Of a DNA stretch of 32,222 bases, positions 23,848 through 31,272 are shown piece by piece. Within the stretch, counting starts at the first letter, position 1. Each line of letters starts with the position of its first letter. The notes beneath the pieces are model-generated. The model did no database searches and had not been told where the DNA came from. It saw only the letters and a program-made list of their open reading frames with translations. The stretch is taken from the NCBI GenBank assembly GCA_035623275.1, contig DASPTT010000046.1, forward strand, positions 1 through 32,222, given 5' to 3'. A program made the position numbers and the translations under genes. This DNA comes from DASPTT01 sp035623275 (GTDB lineage Bacteria > Actinomycetota > Acidimicrobiia > Acidimicrobiales > UBA8190).

Positions 23848-25836
23848 ATGTCCGTCCCCGCGTTCGTCGTCCTCCAGGGCGCGATCAACGGCCTCAACTA
23901 CGGCCTGCTGGCGCTGGGGCTGGTGCTCATCTACCGCACCAACCGGGTGCTCAACTTCGCCCAGGGCCAGCTGGGCGTGGTGGCGGCGGTGTTCTTCGTG
24001 AAGCTCTACTACGACTTCGGCATCAACTACTGGGCCGCCGTGGTCATGGTCCTGGTCGTGGCGGGCGCCGTGGGGGCGACCTCCGAGCTGGTGCTGCGCC
24101 GGCTCAACAAGCGGCCGCGGCTCATGGTGATGGTGGCCACGATCGGGCTCGCCGAGGTGCTGTTCCTCTTCAGCGCGCTGCCCTTCGTCCGGCCCCGCCA
24201 GCTCTTCCGGCCCTTCCCGCTGCCGGAGCACGTGACCATGCACCTGGGCACCTACATCTTCCCGGCCGGCGACCTGCCGACGTTGATCGTGGCCCCCCTC
24301 ACCGCACTGGCCCTGGCCCTCGCGGTGCGCTACACGTCGTGGGGGCTGGCCATGCGGGCCATGTCGGAGAACGCCGAGTCCGCCCGGCTCTCGGGCGTGT
24401 GGGTGTCGCGGACCTCCACCGTGGCCTGGACCATCGCCGGCGTGCTCTCGGCCGTCACCGCAATGCTGGCCTCCCCGGGCCAGACGAGCGCGCTCACCGA
24501 GGTCCTCGGGCCCGAGTTGCTCCTGCTGGCGCTGTTCGCCGGGTTGGTGGGCGCGATGGTCAACCTTCCCGTGGCCTTCGTGGCCGGCATCGGCATCGGG
24601 ATCGTCCAGGAGATCCTGCAGTGGAACATCCAGTCGACGGCCGCGGTCAACCTGATCCTCTTCGGCATGGGCCTGGCCGTCCTCCTCGTGCGGGTGGGCG
24701 CGCTCGAGAAGGGCCCCCGCCTGGGGGAGCAGTCCTCATGGAGCCTCGGCGCGGTGGGGGGGCGCGTGCACGACGCGCTGCGGGTGCGGGTGAGCCGGAC
24801 GGGTGTGGGGGTCACCGTCGTCCTCGCCCTGCTGGCCCCCCTGGTGGTCGACACCGCGCGCGCCTTCCTCATGTCGCAGATCTGCATCTTCGCCGTCATC
24901 GCCCTGTCGCTCACGGTGCTCACCGGGTGGGCCGGGCAGGTCTCGCTCGGCCAGTTCGGCCTGGTCGCCGTGGGCGCGCTCGTGGCCGTGCACCTCGGCG
25001 GGCGCGTCCCCCTGGTGCTCCTGCTCCCGCTGGCGGGGGTCGTGACCGCGGTGGTGGCCGCCGGCGTCGGGCTGCTCGCCCTGCGGGTGCGCGGCCTGTA
25101 CCTGGCGGTGAGCACGCTGTGGTTCGCCCTCGTCATGCAGACCTCGGTGCTGGCCACCCCGTGCTGGACCATCCCCTTCACCTCCCGCCAGGTGTGCACG
25201 GGCCTGCCCAATCCTCAGTCGACGCTGTTGGCGCGGCCCACGTTCCTCGGCATCTCCCTGGCCAGCGAACGGGCCTTCGCCTGGTTCTCGCTGGGCGTGC
25301 TGCTGGTGTCGGTGCTCATGGTCCGGGTGTGGCGCGACCGGGGCGTGGCCCGCCGCCTCGTGGCCGTGCGCGACAACGAGGTGGCGGCGGGCACCGCGGG
25401 CGTGGCGGTGGTCAGGACCAAGCTCATGGCCTTGACCCTGTCGGGCTTCATGACCGGCTATGCCGGTGTCTGCTTCGCGTATGCCACCGAGCGGATCTCG
25501 ACCGCCACGTTCGACCCGGCGGTCTCCATCCTGGTGGTGGCCATGGTCGTCGTCGGCGGACTCGACTCGATCGCCGGCGCCGTCCTCGGCGCCCTCTACG
25601 CGGTGGGCCTGCCCGCCGCCTTCGGCACCACGCCGACGATCCAGTTCCTCACCAGCGGCCTCGGGATCATGGCGGTCATCCTCTACCTGCCCGGGGGGCT
25701 GGCCGAGGTCGTGCGCCGGCTGGGTGACCTGATCGCCGCGGGGGTCGCCCGGCTTCGCCCGCGCCCGCCCGCCCTGACCGGCGCCGAGCCGCCGCCGCCC
25801 GAGGCGGTCGACGACGTCGTCGAGGCGGTCACGTGA
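23848..25836 (+). CDS. Fused LivH-LivM branched-chain-amino-acid-type ABC permease
   Basis: The protein has 662 residues. The first half (about 1-285) is LivH-like (GAINGLNYGLLALGLVLIYRT, NFAQGQLG) and the second half (about 310-630) is LivM-like (GWAGQVSLGQFG, GLYLAVSTLWFALV, RRLVAVRDNEVAAGTAGV). In most bacteria these are two separate permease genes; here one chain supplies the complete transmembrane pore of a HAAT-type importer. The C-terminus is a Pro/Glu/Asp-rich cytoplasmic tail. The ATG at 23848 lies 11 bases after the MFS-ATPase stop, and the gene ends in a GTGA overlap with livG. Substrates of the family include amino acids, urea, amides and aromatic acids, so the substrate is undecided. 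Confidence 0.92.
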   Translation: MSVPAFVVLQGAINGLNYGLLALGLVLIYRTNRVLNFAQGQLGVVAAVFFVKLYYDFGINYWAAVVMVLVVAGAVGATSELVLRRLNKRPRLMVMVATIGLAEVLFLFSALPFVRPRQLFRPFPLPEHVTMHLGTYIFPAGDLPTLIVAPLTALALALAVRYTSWGLAMRAMSENAESARLSGVWVSRTSTVAWTIAGVLSAVTAMLASPGQTSALTEVLGPELLLLALFAGLVGAMVNLPVAFVAGIGIGIVQEILQWNIQSTAAVNLILFGMGLAVLLVRVGALEKGPRLGEQSSWSLGAVGGRVHDALRVRVSRTGVGVTVVLALLAPLVVDTARAFLMSQICIFAVIALSLTVLTGWAGQVSLGQFGLVAVGALVAVHLGGRVPLVLLLPLAGVVTAVVAAGVGLLALRVRGLYLAVSTLWFALVMQTSVLATPCWTIPFTSRQVCTGLPNPQSTLLARPTFLGISLASERAFAWFSLGVLLVSVLMVRVWRDRGVARRLVAVRDNEVAAGTAGVAVVRTKLMALTLSGFMTGYAGVCFAYATERISTATFDPAVSILVVAMVVVGGLDSIAGAVLGALYAVGLPAAFGTTPTIQFLTSGLGIMAVILYLPGGLAEVVRRLGDLIAAGVARLRPRPPALTGAEPPPPEAVDDVVEAVT

Positions 25837-26738
25837 CGGCCCGGGAACGCGCGCCGGCCGACGACGAGGCGCCCGCGGCGGCACGCCTGTCGGTCGAGGG
25901 GCTCGTCGTCGAGTTCGGCGGCCTGCGTGCCGTGGCCGGCGTCGACCTGGCGGCCGAGCCGGGGGAGATCGTGGGCCTCATCGGGCCCAACGGCTCGGGC
26001 AAGACCACGCTGCTCGACGCGGTGTCGGGGGTGGTCACGCCCGCCGCGGGCCGAGTCGTGCTCGACGGCGAGGACGTCGCCGACTACCTCCCCGAGGAGC
26101 GGGCGGGGCTGGGCATCGTGCGCTCGTACCAGGACTGCCGGCTGTTCCCCGAGCTCACCGTGGAGGACACGCTGCTGGTGGTGGCCGACGCCGGCCGGCG
26201 CGCCGGGGTGCTGGCCACGACGCTGCAACTGCCGGGGGCGCGGCGCGCGGAGCGCGACAAGCGCGCCGCGGTGTCCCGGGTCATCGGCGCCATGAGCCTC
26301 GAGCCGTTCCGGCACCACCGCACCACCGAGCTCTCGACCGGGACACGGCGTGTCGTGGACCTGGCCGCCGTGGTCCTGGCCCGCCCGCGGCTGCTGCTGC
26401 TCGACGAGCCCACCTCGGGCATCGCCCAGCGCGAGGCCGAGGCTTTCGTCCCGCTGCTGCGCCGGTTGCACGAGGTCACCGGCTCGACGATCGTCCTCGT
26501 CGAGCACGACGTGCCCCTGGTCTTCGCGCTGTGCACGCGCGTGGCGGTCATGGAGGCCGGGCGCGTGGTCTCGGTGGGCGACCCCGACACCGTCCGGCGC
26601 GACCCCACCGCCCTGGCCGCATACCTGGGGGCGAGCGAGGAGGCTCTCGTCATCACCGGCGCCCTGGCGGGTCCCAAGGGGCCGGCCGCCGGCGGGGCCG
26701 CCGCCGACGGGTCGTCGCGGCCGGCGCCGGGCCCCTAG
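25833..26738 (+). CDS. LivG-like ABC transporter ATPase
   Basis: The protein has 301 residues. Walker A is GPNGSGKTT (51-59), the Q-loop region is SYQDCRLFPELTV, and Walker B is LLLLDEPTSG (Asp191, Glu192). A switch-type His sits in LVEHDVPLV. The signature motif is degenerate (LSTGT at 167-171 instead of LSGGQ), with Ser and the fourth-position Gly retained. The end (about 265-301) is an Ala/Gly/Pro-rich tail beyond the ATPase fold. It should pair with the MFS-fused LivF-like ATPase to form the asymmetric nucleotide-binding pair. The start is GTG overlapping the permease stop. The stop codon overlaps the stop of the convergent dioxygenase gene in CTAG. Confidence 0.92.
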   Translation: MTARERAPADDEAPAAARLSVEGLVVEFGGLRAVAGVDLAAEPGEIVGLIGPNGSGKTTLLDAVSGVVTPAAGRVVLDGEDVADYLPEERAGLGIVRSYQDCRLFPELTVEDTLLVVADAGRRAGVLATTLQLPGARRAERDKRAAVSRVIGAMSLEPFRHHRTTELSTGTRRVVDLAAVVLARPRLLLLDEPTSGIAQREAEAFVPLLRRLHEVTGSTIVLVEHDVPLVFALCTRVAVMEAGRVVSVGDPDTVRRDPTALAAYLGASEEALVITGALAGPKGPAAGGAAADGSSRPAPGP

Positions 26739-27589
26739 GACGCCGGGGGCATGGCCGGGCCGTAGGGGGCCGAGCCGCGCAGCGTCACCCGATGGGCGAC
26801 ACGGACGTCGTCGCCGTAGTCGTCGACCGCGTAGTGCAGAGTGGCCCGGTTGTCCCAGAAGGCGACCGAGCCCGGCTCCCAGTGGAAGCGGCAGGCGAAC
26901 TCGGGCTTCTGCAGGTGCCGGTAGAGCAGGTCGAGCACGCCGTCGCTCTCCACCGGCGACAGGCCGATGACCAGCTGCGTGAACTGCGGGTTCACGAAGA
27001 GCCCGTTACGGCCGGTGTCGGGATGGGTGCGCACCACGGGGTGGATGGCCGGGCGCAGCACGTCGACGTGCGATCCGTCCCATTCCATGCCCCCGCGCTC
27101 GGCCACGTCGGCGGCGAAGAACGGGTCGTGGTGCAGCGCGATGAGCGTGTCGCACAGGGCCCGGACCGGTTCGCTCAGCGCGTCGTAGGCGGCGTGAGTA
27201 CTGACCCACAGCGTGTCGCCGCCCACCGGCGGCACCTCGTCCATCGACAGGATGGAGCCCATCGGCGGCGTCTGCATGAAGGTGACGTCGGTGTGCCACC
27301 AGGCAGCGCGGTCGTCGCGTCCGTCGATACGCAGGACGTGGGGGTGGCCGGGCACCGAGGGGAGCACCGGGTGGGCCGGCGTGGGCTCGCCGAACTGGCG
27401 GGCGAAGGCCACCTGCGCCTCGGGGGTGAGCCGCTGGTCGCGGAAGAAGAGGACGCCGTGGCGGCCGAGCGCGTCACGCAGCGCGGCGACCACGCCCGGC
27501 TCGAGCGGGCGGGAGAGCTCGAGCCCCCCGACCTCCGCCCCGATGGCCCGGGTCAGGGGCCGGAGCTCCAGGCGGGTGTCCAACGCCAT
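26735..27589 (-). CDS. TauD/TfdA-family Fe(II)/2-oxoglutarate dioxygenase
   Basis: The protein has 284 residues. The iron-binding facial triad is WWHTDVTF (His99, Asp101) with LHYAVDDYG (His252). GGDTLWVS (Thr126) and the Arg263/Arg267 pair at RVAHRVTLRG match the 2-oxoglutarate and substrate anion sites of TauD. It is colinear with E. coli TauD as I remember it. Taurine-contact positions appear changed: the equivalents of Tyr73 and Asn95 look like Leu76 and Ala95. Taurine is therefore not assured, and other sulfonates, sulfate esters or carboxylates are possible. It lies on the minus strand inside the transporter cluster, between livG and the substrate-binding protein. Confidence 0.93.
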   Translation of the reverse strand: MALDTRLELRPLTRAIGAEVGGLELSRPLEPGVVAALRDALGRHGVLFFRDQRLTPEAQVAFARQFGEPTPAHPVLPSVPGHPHVLRIDGRDDRAAWWHTDVTFMQTPPMGSILSMDEVPPVGGDTLWVSTHAAYDALSEPVRALCDTLIALHHDPFFAADVAERGGMEWDGSHVDVLRPAIHPVVRTHPDTGRNGLFVNPQFTQLVIGLSPVESDGVLDLLYRHLQKPEFACRFHWEPGSVAFWDNRATLHYAVDDYGDDVRVAHRVTLRGSAPYGPAMPPAS

Positions 27590-27611
27590 CGACCCAGTGT
27601 GCCCCAGGCGA

Positions 27612-27636
27612 GACCCGCCCGCACCGCGGACGGGTC
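27612..27636. promoter_or_regulatory. Inverted repeat in the divergent promoter region
   Basis: The 94 bases between the dioxygenase and substrate-binding protein genes contain GACCCG at 27612-27617 and CGGGTC at 27631-27636, extendable with one mismatch to a nine-base arm. It could be an operator controlling both divergent genes, or just a hairpin. A TATGGT element at 27643-27648 is a weak -10 candidate for the plus strand. Confidence 0.3.
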
Positions 27637-27683
27637 GCGGCGTATGGTGCACGGCCAGGCACGGGGTCGAGGCGACGAGGTGC

Positions 27684-29198
27684 GTGGTGGCACGTTCCAG
27701 GGGAGGGGCGATCGGGCGGGGATGGCGGCGCTTCCGGCGCCGGCCGGCCCGCGTCCAGGCGCTGTGGGTCGTCGCCGTGGTGGTCGTGGTCGCCGGTGTG
27801 GTCGTGGGCGTCGCGCTGGGCTCGCACGGCACGACCGGCTCGGGCTCGGCGGCCACGAGCGGCCTGAGCACGTCGGGCCCCGGGGGCGTGGGCGTCGACC
27901 AGGCCTCGACCTCGAGCCGGGGCGTCAGCGCGGCCACGATCAACGTCGTCTTCCCCGTGGCCGACCTCAACGCGCTGGCCGGCAACATCGGGTTCGCCAC
28001 CGACACGGAGTTCGGCGCCCAGGTCGCTGCCATCCACACCTACGTCAACGAGGTCAACGACCAGGGTGGCATCAACGGCCGCAAGATCAACCCCATGATC
28101 GTCCACTACGACGCCACCAGCGAGACCAACATGCGCGCGCTGTGCAAGCAGTGGACCGAGGGGTCCCCACCGGTGTTCGCGGTCGTCGACGGCCTGGGCT
28201 CGTGGACGGGGGACAACCAGCTCTGCATCACCCAGGAGGGCCACACGCCGATGATCGGCGAGTGGACGACGGTGAGCGACTGGACGCGGCTCGGCTCGCC
28301 GTACCTGTGGTGGACGGGACCCGACCAGAGCGCCATCTTGAAGACCCTCGTGTCCTGGGGGACGAGTGCCGGGTTGATCGGCCCAGGGGTGAAGGTCGGC
28401 GTGGTGGCCGGTGACCGCACCAGCGACCAGCTCGCGCTGCACGAGTACCTGCTGCCGGAGCTGGCCGCGGCGGGCATCACGTCGGTGGTCGAGACGATAC
28501 CGGCCAACCCGTCGAACTCGGCCAGCACCGACAGCGCCGCACCGCTCGTCGTCCAGCGCCTCAAGGCCGACGGGGTGCAGTCGGTGATCCCCCTGATCCC
28601 GTTCAACGTCATGTTCCCGTACCTGGCGGCCGAGTCAAACGACAAGTACTTCCCCAAGCTCCTCCTGTCGGATTACGAGGGGTCCATCCAGAGCTCGCTC
28701 GGCCTCATCCCCTTCCCCGACGAGCAGGCCCTCGAAGGTCAGGAGGGCGTGACCGTGTTCACCCTCGGCGGCACCGATGCGCCGGTCCCCGAGAGCCTCG
28801 GGGGCTACAACCCTGGCGTCGCCAGCTGCTACGAGACCTGGAAGGCGCACAACCCGCCCACCGACCCGTCGGTGTCGCCCTACATCGAGGAGCAGGGCCC
28901 GATCGCGTCGTGGTGCCAGGCCATCCGGCTCTTCGCCACCGCAGCACGCAACGCCGGACCCGACCTCACCCGCCGCAGCTTCGTCCAGGCCATGGCGGCC
29001 ATCCAGGACTACCAGGGCACGCTCACGCCGACGCTCAGCTATTCGGCGACGAAGTTCGCCGGCCCGGTGCAGTACCAGGTGGTGTCGCTGCACAACAACG
29101 TGCCGCCGTCCCCGCTGTGCGTGCTCACCTACTCGGGCAAGCCCCAGGGGACGTGCTGGCACGTCGTCCAGAGCTGGCAGCCGCTGGCGAGCGGGTGA
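27684..29198 (+). CDS. Periplasmic-type substrate-binding protein (LivK/Leu-Ile-Val-type)
   Basis: The protein has about 504 residues. After an Arg-rich N-terminus comes a strong Val/Ala hydrophobic helix (about 22-42), with no lipobox cysteine after it, so the protein is probably held by an uncleaved membrane anchor. The Peripla_BP_6-like domain follows (from about residue 75): INVVFPVADLNALAG, VNEVNDQGGINGRKI, VGVVAGDRTSD. At least six cysteines lie in the domain. It should deliver the substrate to the LivHM/LivG/LivF-like system upstream. Start choice is open between GTG 27684 and GTG 27687; the latter has a better spaced GAGG site. Confidence 0.88.
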   Translation: MVARSRGGAIGRGWRRFRRRPARVQALWVVAVVVVVAGVVVGVALGSHGTTGSGSAATSGLSTSGPGGVGVDQASTSSRGVSAATINVVFPVADLNALAGNIGFATDTEFGAQVAAIHTYVNEVNDQGGINGRKINPMIVHYDATSETNMRALCKQWTEGSPPVFAVVDGLGSWTGDNQLCITQEGHTPMIGEWTTVSDWTRLGSPYLWWTGPDQSAILKTLVSWGTSAGLIGPGVKVGVVAGDRTSDQLALHEYLLPELAAAGITSVVETIPANPSNSASTDSAAPLVVQRLKADGVQSVIPLIPFNVMFPYLAAESNDKYFPKLLLSDYEGSIQSSLGLIPFPDEQALEGQEGVTVFTLGGTDAPVPESLGGYNPGVASCYETWKAHNPPTDPSVSPYIEEQGPIASWCQAIRLFATAARNAGPDLTRRSFVQAMAAIQDYQGTLTPTLSYSATKFAGPVQYQVVSLHNNVPPSPLCVLTYSGKPQGTCWHVVQSWQPLASG

Positions 29199-29259
29199 CC
29201 GCACGCACCCGGTGACCGACCCGCCCGACTCGCCGGTGACGGACTCGGCGTCGCGCCCG

Positions 29260-30291
29260 ATGACCCACCCGGGGACGTCGCGGGCGCGCAACTTCTCGCC
29301 GTGGGCGTCGTGGATGCTCCAGCTGGCCGAGGTCGAGGCCGAGGACCCCCTCGTCACCGACGACGCCGCGTCGTTCGCCGCGTGGCGAGACCGGTGCCGC
29401 GCTCGGCTGGACGCGCTGCTCGGCTCACCGCCGCGCGCCGTGGACCTCGCATTGGAGACGACCGAGGTGGTGGCCTGCGAGGGGTACCGCCGCGAACGGA
29501 TCGTCTTCGACGTGGAGGCCACCATGTCGGTGCCCGCCTACCTCCTCGTGCCCGACGGCCGGGCGCATCCGGGCTCCGCGGTCCTCGCCGTGCACGGGCA
29601 CGGCCCGGGCAAGGACGTGGTGGTGGGGCTGGCCGAGACCGACGCGCCCAACGGCGACTACGCCCGCCAACTGGTCCGCCGCGGCCACGTGGTGCTCGCC
29701 CCCGACCTGCGCTGCTTCGGCGAGCGCCTGGACTGGAACCCGCCCGACCACTACGCGTGCGACACCAACCTGGTGCACGCGGTGATGGCCGGGGCGAGCC
29801 CGCTCACCCAGAACCTGTGGGACCTGTCCCGCTGCCTCGACGTGCTGGCGGGTCACGAGCTGGTCGACCCCGCCCGCCTGGGCGTGGCCGGGCTGTCCTA
29901 CGGCGGCACGATGGCGTTGTTCCTGGCCGCCACCGACGAGCGAGTGTCGGCGGCGGTGGTGAGCGGGTACCTGTCGTCGTGGGCCGAGGCCCACAAGATG
30001 CCGTGGAACATGTGCGGCTCGCAGGTGCTGCCCGGCATGCTCGGGCGCCTCGAGCACGAGGACCTCGGCGCGCTGGTCGCCCCCCGCCCGCTACTGGTGG
30101 AGACCGGCCGCGACGACGACCTGTTCCCCCTGCCCGCCGCGCAGCACACCGTGGCGCACCTGCGCGAGGTGTACGCCATGCTCGACGCACCCGAGGCGCT
30201 GGCCCACGACGTGTTCGACGGGGGTCACCAGTGGCACGGGACGCTCGCGCTGGACTTCCTCGACACGCACCTCGGGATCGGCTCGTCCTGA
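29260..30291 (+). CDS. Alpha/beta hydrolase (esterase/acetylxylan-esterase-like)
   Basis: The protein has 343 residues from ATG 29260. The oxyanion region is VHGHGPGKDV (about 111-120) and the nucleophile elbow is GLSYGG with Ser213. A candidate acid lies in ETGRDDDLFP (about Asp285-287), and the candidate catalytic His is in GGHQWHG (His323 or His326). The pattern resembles large microbial hydrolases that cleave acetyl or other ester groups from carbohydrates (Abhydrolase_7-like). No signal peptide is seen. In-frame GTG codons at 29212 and 29236 offer longer starts; none has a good ribosome binding site. It follows the substrate-binding gene on the same strand, which suggests a role in unmasking an imported ester. 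Confidence 0.85.
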   Translation: MTHPGTSRARNFSPWASWMLQLAEVEAEDPLVTDDAASFAAWRDRCRARLDALLGSPPRAVDLALETTEVVACEGYRRERIVFDVEATMSVPAYLLVPDGRAHPGSAVLAVHGHGPGKDVVVGLAETDAPNGDYARQLVRRGHVVLAPDLRCFGERLDWNPPDHYACDTNLVHAVMAGASPLTQNLWDLSRCLDVLAGHELVDPARLGVAGLSYGGTMALFLAATDERVSAAVVSGYLSSWAEAHKMPWNMCGSQVLPGMLGRLEHEDLGALVAPRPLLVETGRDDDLFPLPAAQHTVAHLREVYAMLDAPEALAHDVFDGGHQWHGTLALDFLDTHLGIGSS

Positions 30292-30308
30292 CCCGGCTCG
30301 GGTCCACC

Positions 30309-31055
30309 CTAGGCCGGCGCGTGGATCTCCCAGCCGAGGCCGGCGGCGGATGCCGGGTCGAGGTGGACGGTGACACCGGGGTGGCGCCGCAGGGCGGACG
30401 CCGGGCACGAGGGGTGCACGGTGCCGAGCAGCGCCCGCGCCACGGCGACGGCCTTGCGCGCGTCGGGCACCACGGCGAGGACCCTCGGCGCGCGCAGGAG
30501 GGCCGGGACGGTGACCGTCAGGGCCCGCGCCGGGACGGCGTCGACGGTGGGGAAGTGGCCCTCGCCGACCTGCTGCCGCCGGCAGGCGTCGTCGAGGGTG
30601 ACGATCTTGACGTCGAGCGGGTCGTCGAAGTCGGCCGGCGGGTCGTTGAAGGCCAGGTGCCCGTTCTCGCCGATGCCCAGGCAGCACAGGTCGAGGGGAC
30701 GGGCCCGCAAGAGAGCGCCGTAGCGCGCGCACTCGGCCTCGGGATCGGGCGCGAGACCGTCGAGGTAGTGCGCCGCCGCCGGTCGCGTCGGCAGCTCGAT
30801 GCGGTCGCGGATCCAGCGCCGGAAGCTGGCGGGATGGGCAGGGCCGATCCCCACGTACTCGTCCATGTGGAAGACGACGACCCGGTCCCAGGGGACGTCG
30901 TCGAGGTCCACGAGCGCCTCGACGAAGGCGAGCTGCGAGTTGCCGGTGGCGAACATGGCGTTGGCCTCGCCCCGGTCCGCGACCGTCTGCCGCAGGACCG
31001 CCGCCGCCTCCCCGGCCGCGGCGCGGGCCAGGGCCTCGGGCCCGGGGTGCACCAC
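30309..31055 (-). CDS. NagB-family isomerase/deaminase (glucosamine-6-phosphate deaminase-like)
   Basis: The protein has 248 residues. ATGNSQLAF (from about residue 36) is the phosphate-loop region, VVVFHMDEYVG carries Asp65-Glu66, and GIGENGHLAFNDPP carries Asn131, His133 and Asp138 at the active site. The family deaminates and isomerises glucosamine-6-phosphate to fructose-6-phosphate; relatives act as ketol isomerases or lactonases. The usual first beta-strand is short, and a CTG at 31062-31064 would restore it (MTAVVHPG), but GTG at 31055 is the accepted-type start. It lies directly downstream of tRNA-Gly on the same strand. A role in amino-sugar use with the rest of the cluster is inference. 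Confidence 0.91.
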   Translation of the reverse strand: MVHPGPEALARAAAGEAAAVLRQTVADRGEANAMFATGNSQLAFVEALVDLDDVPWDRVVVFHMDEYVGIGPAHPASFRRWIRDRIELPTRPAAAHYLDGLAPDPEAECARYGALLRARPLDLCCLGIGENGHLAFNDPPADFDDPLDVKIVTLDDACRRQQVGEGHFPTVDAVPARALTVTVPALLRAPRVLAVVPDARKAVAVARALLGTVHPSCPASALRRHPGVTVHLDPASAAGLGWEIHAPA

Positions 31056-31087
31056 CGCGGTCAGCTCGTCGACTCGGCGCTCCAGAG

Positions 31088-31158
31088 AGCGGGCGACGGG
31101 AATCGAACCCGCATGACCAGCTTGGAAGGCTGGGACTCTGCCATTGAGCTACGCCCGC
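31088..31158 (-). tRNA. tRNA-Gly (anticodon UCC)
   Basis: The minus strand folds into a full cloverleaf of 71 bases. The acceptor stem is GCGGGCG/CGCCCGC, the D stem is GCTC/GAGT with a seven-base loop, and the anticodon stem is CCAGC/GCTGG around the loop CTTCCAA (anticodon TCC). The T stem is GCGGG/CCCGT with the loop TTCGATT. The discriminator is U, as expected for bacterial tRNA-Gly. CCA is not encoded and must be added after transcription. The nagB-like start follows 32 bases downstream. A weak TAGCCT -10-like element lies upstream of the 5' end. Confidence 0.97.
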
Positions 31159-31272
31159 GAACCCGCGGAAGGCTAGCGCCTGACCTCTGTGACGGTCGCC
31201 GTTTGGGTAGGGTTTCGGGGTTCGGCCGGCTCGGCGTCCGCGGGACCCGTGCCCGATGACCTCTGCGTGACG

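Noticed and set aside
31189..31272. Upstream GTG start for the DedA protein
   Set aside because: The additional N-terminal residues show no membrane or family similarity, while ATG 31273 begins close to the family's normal start.
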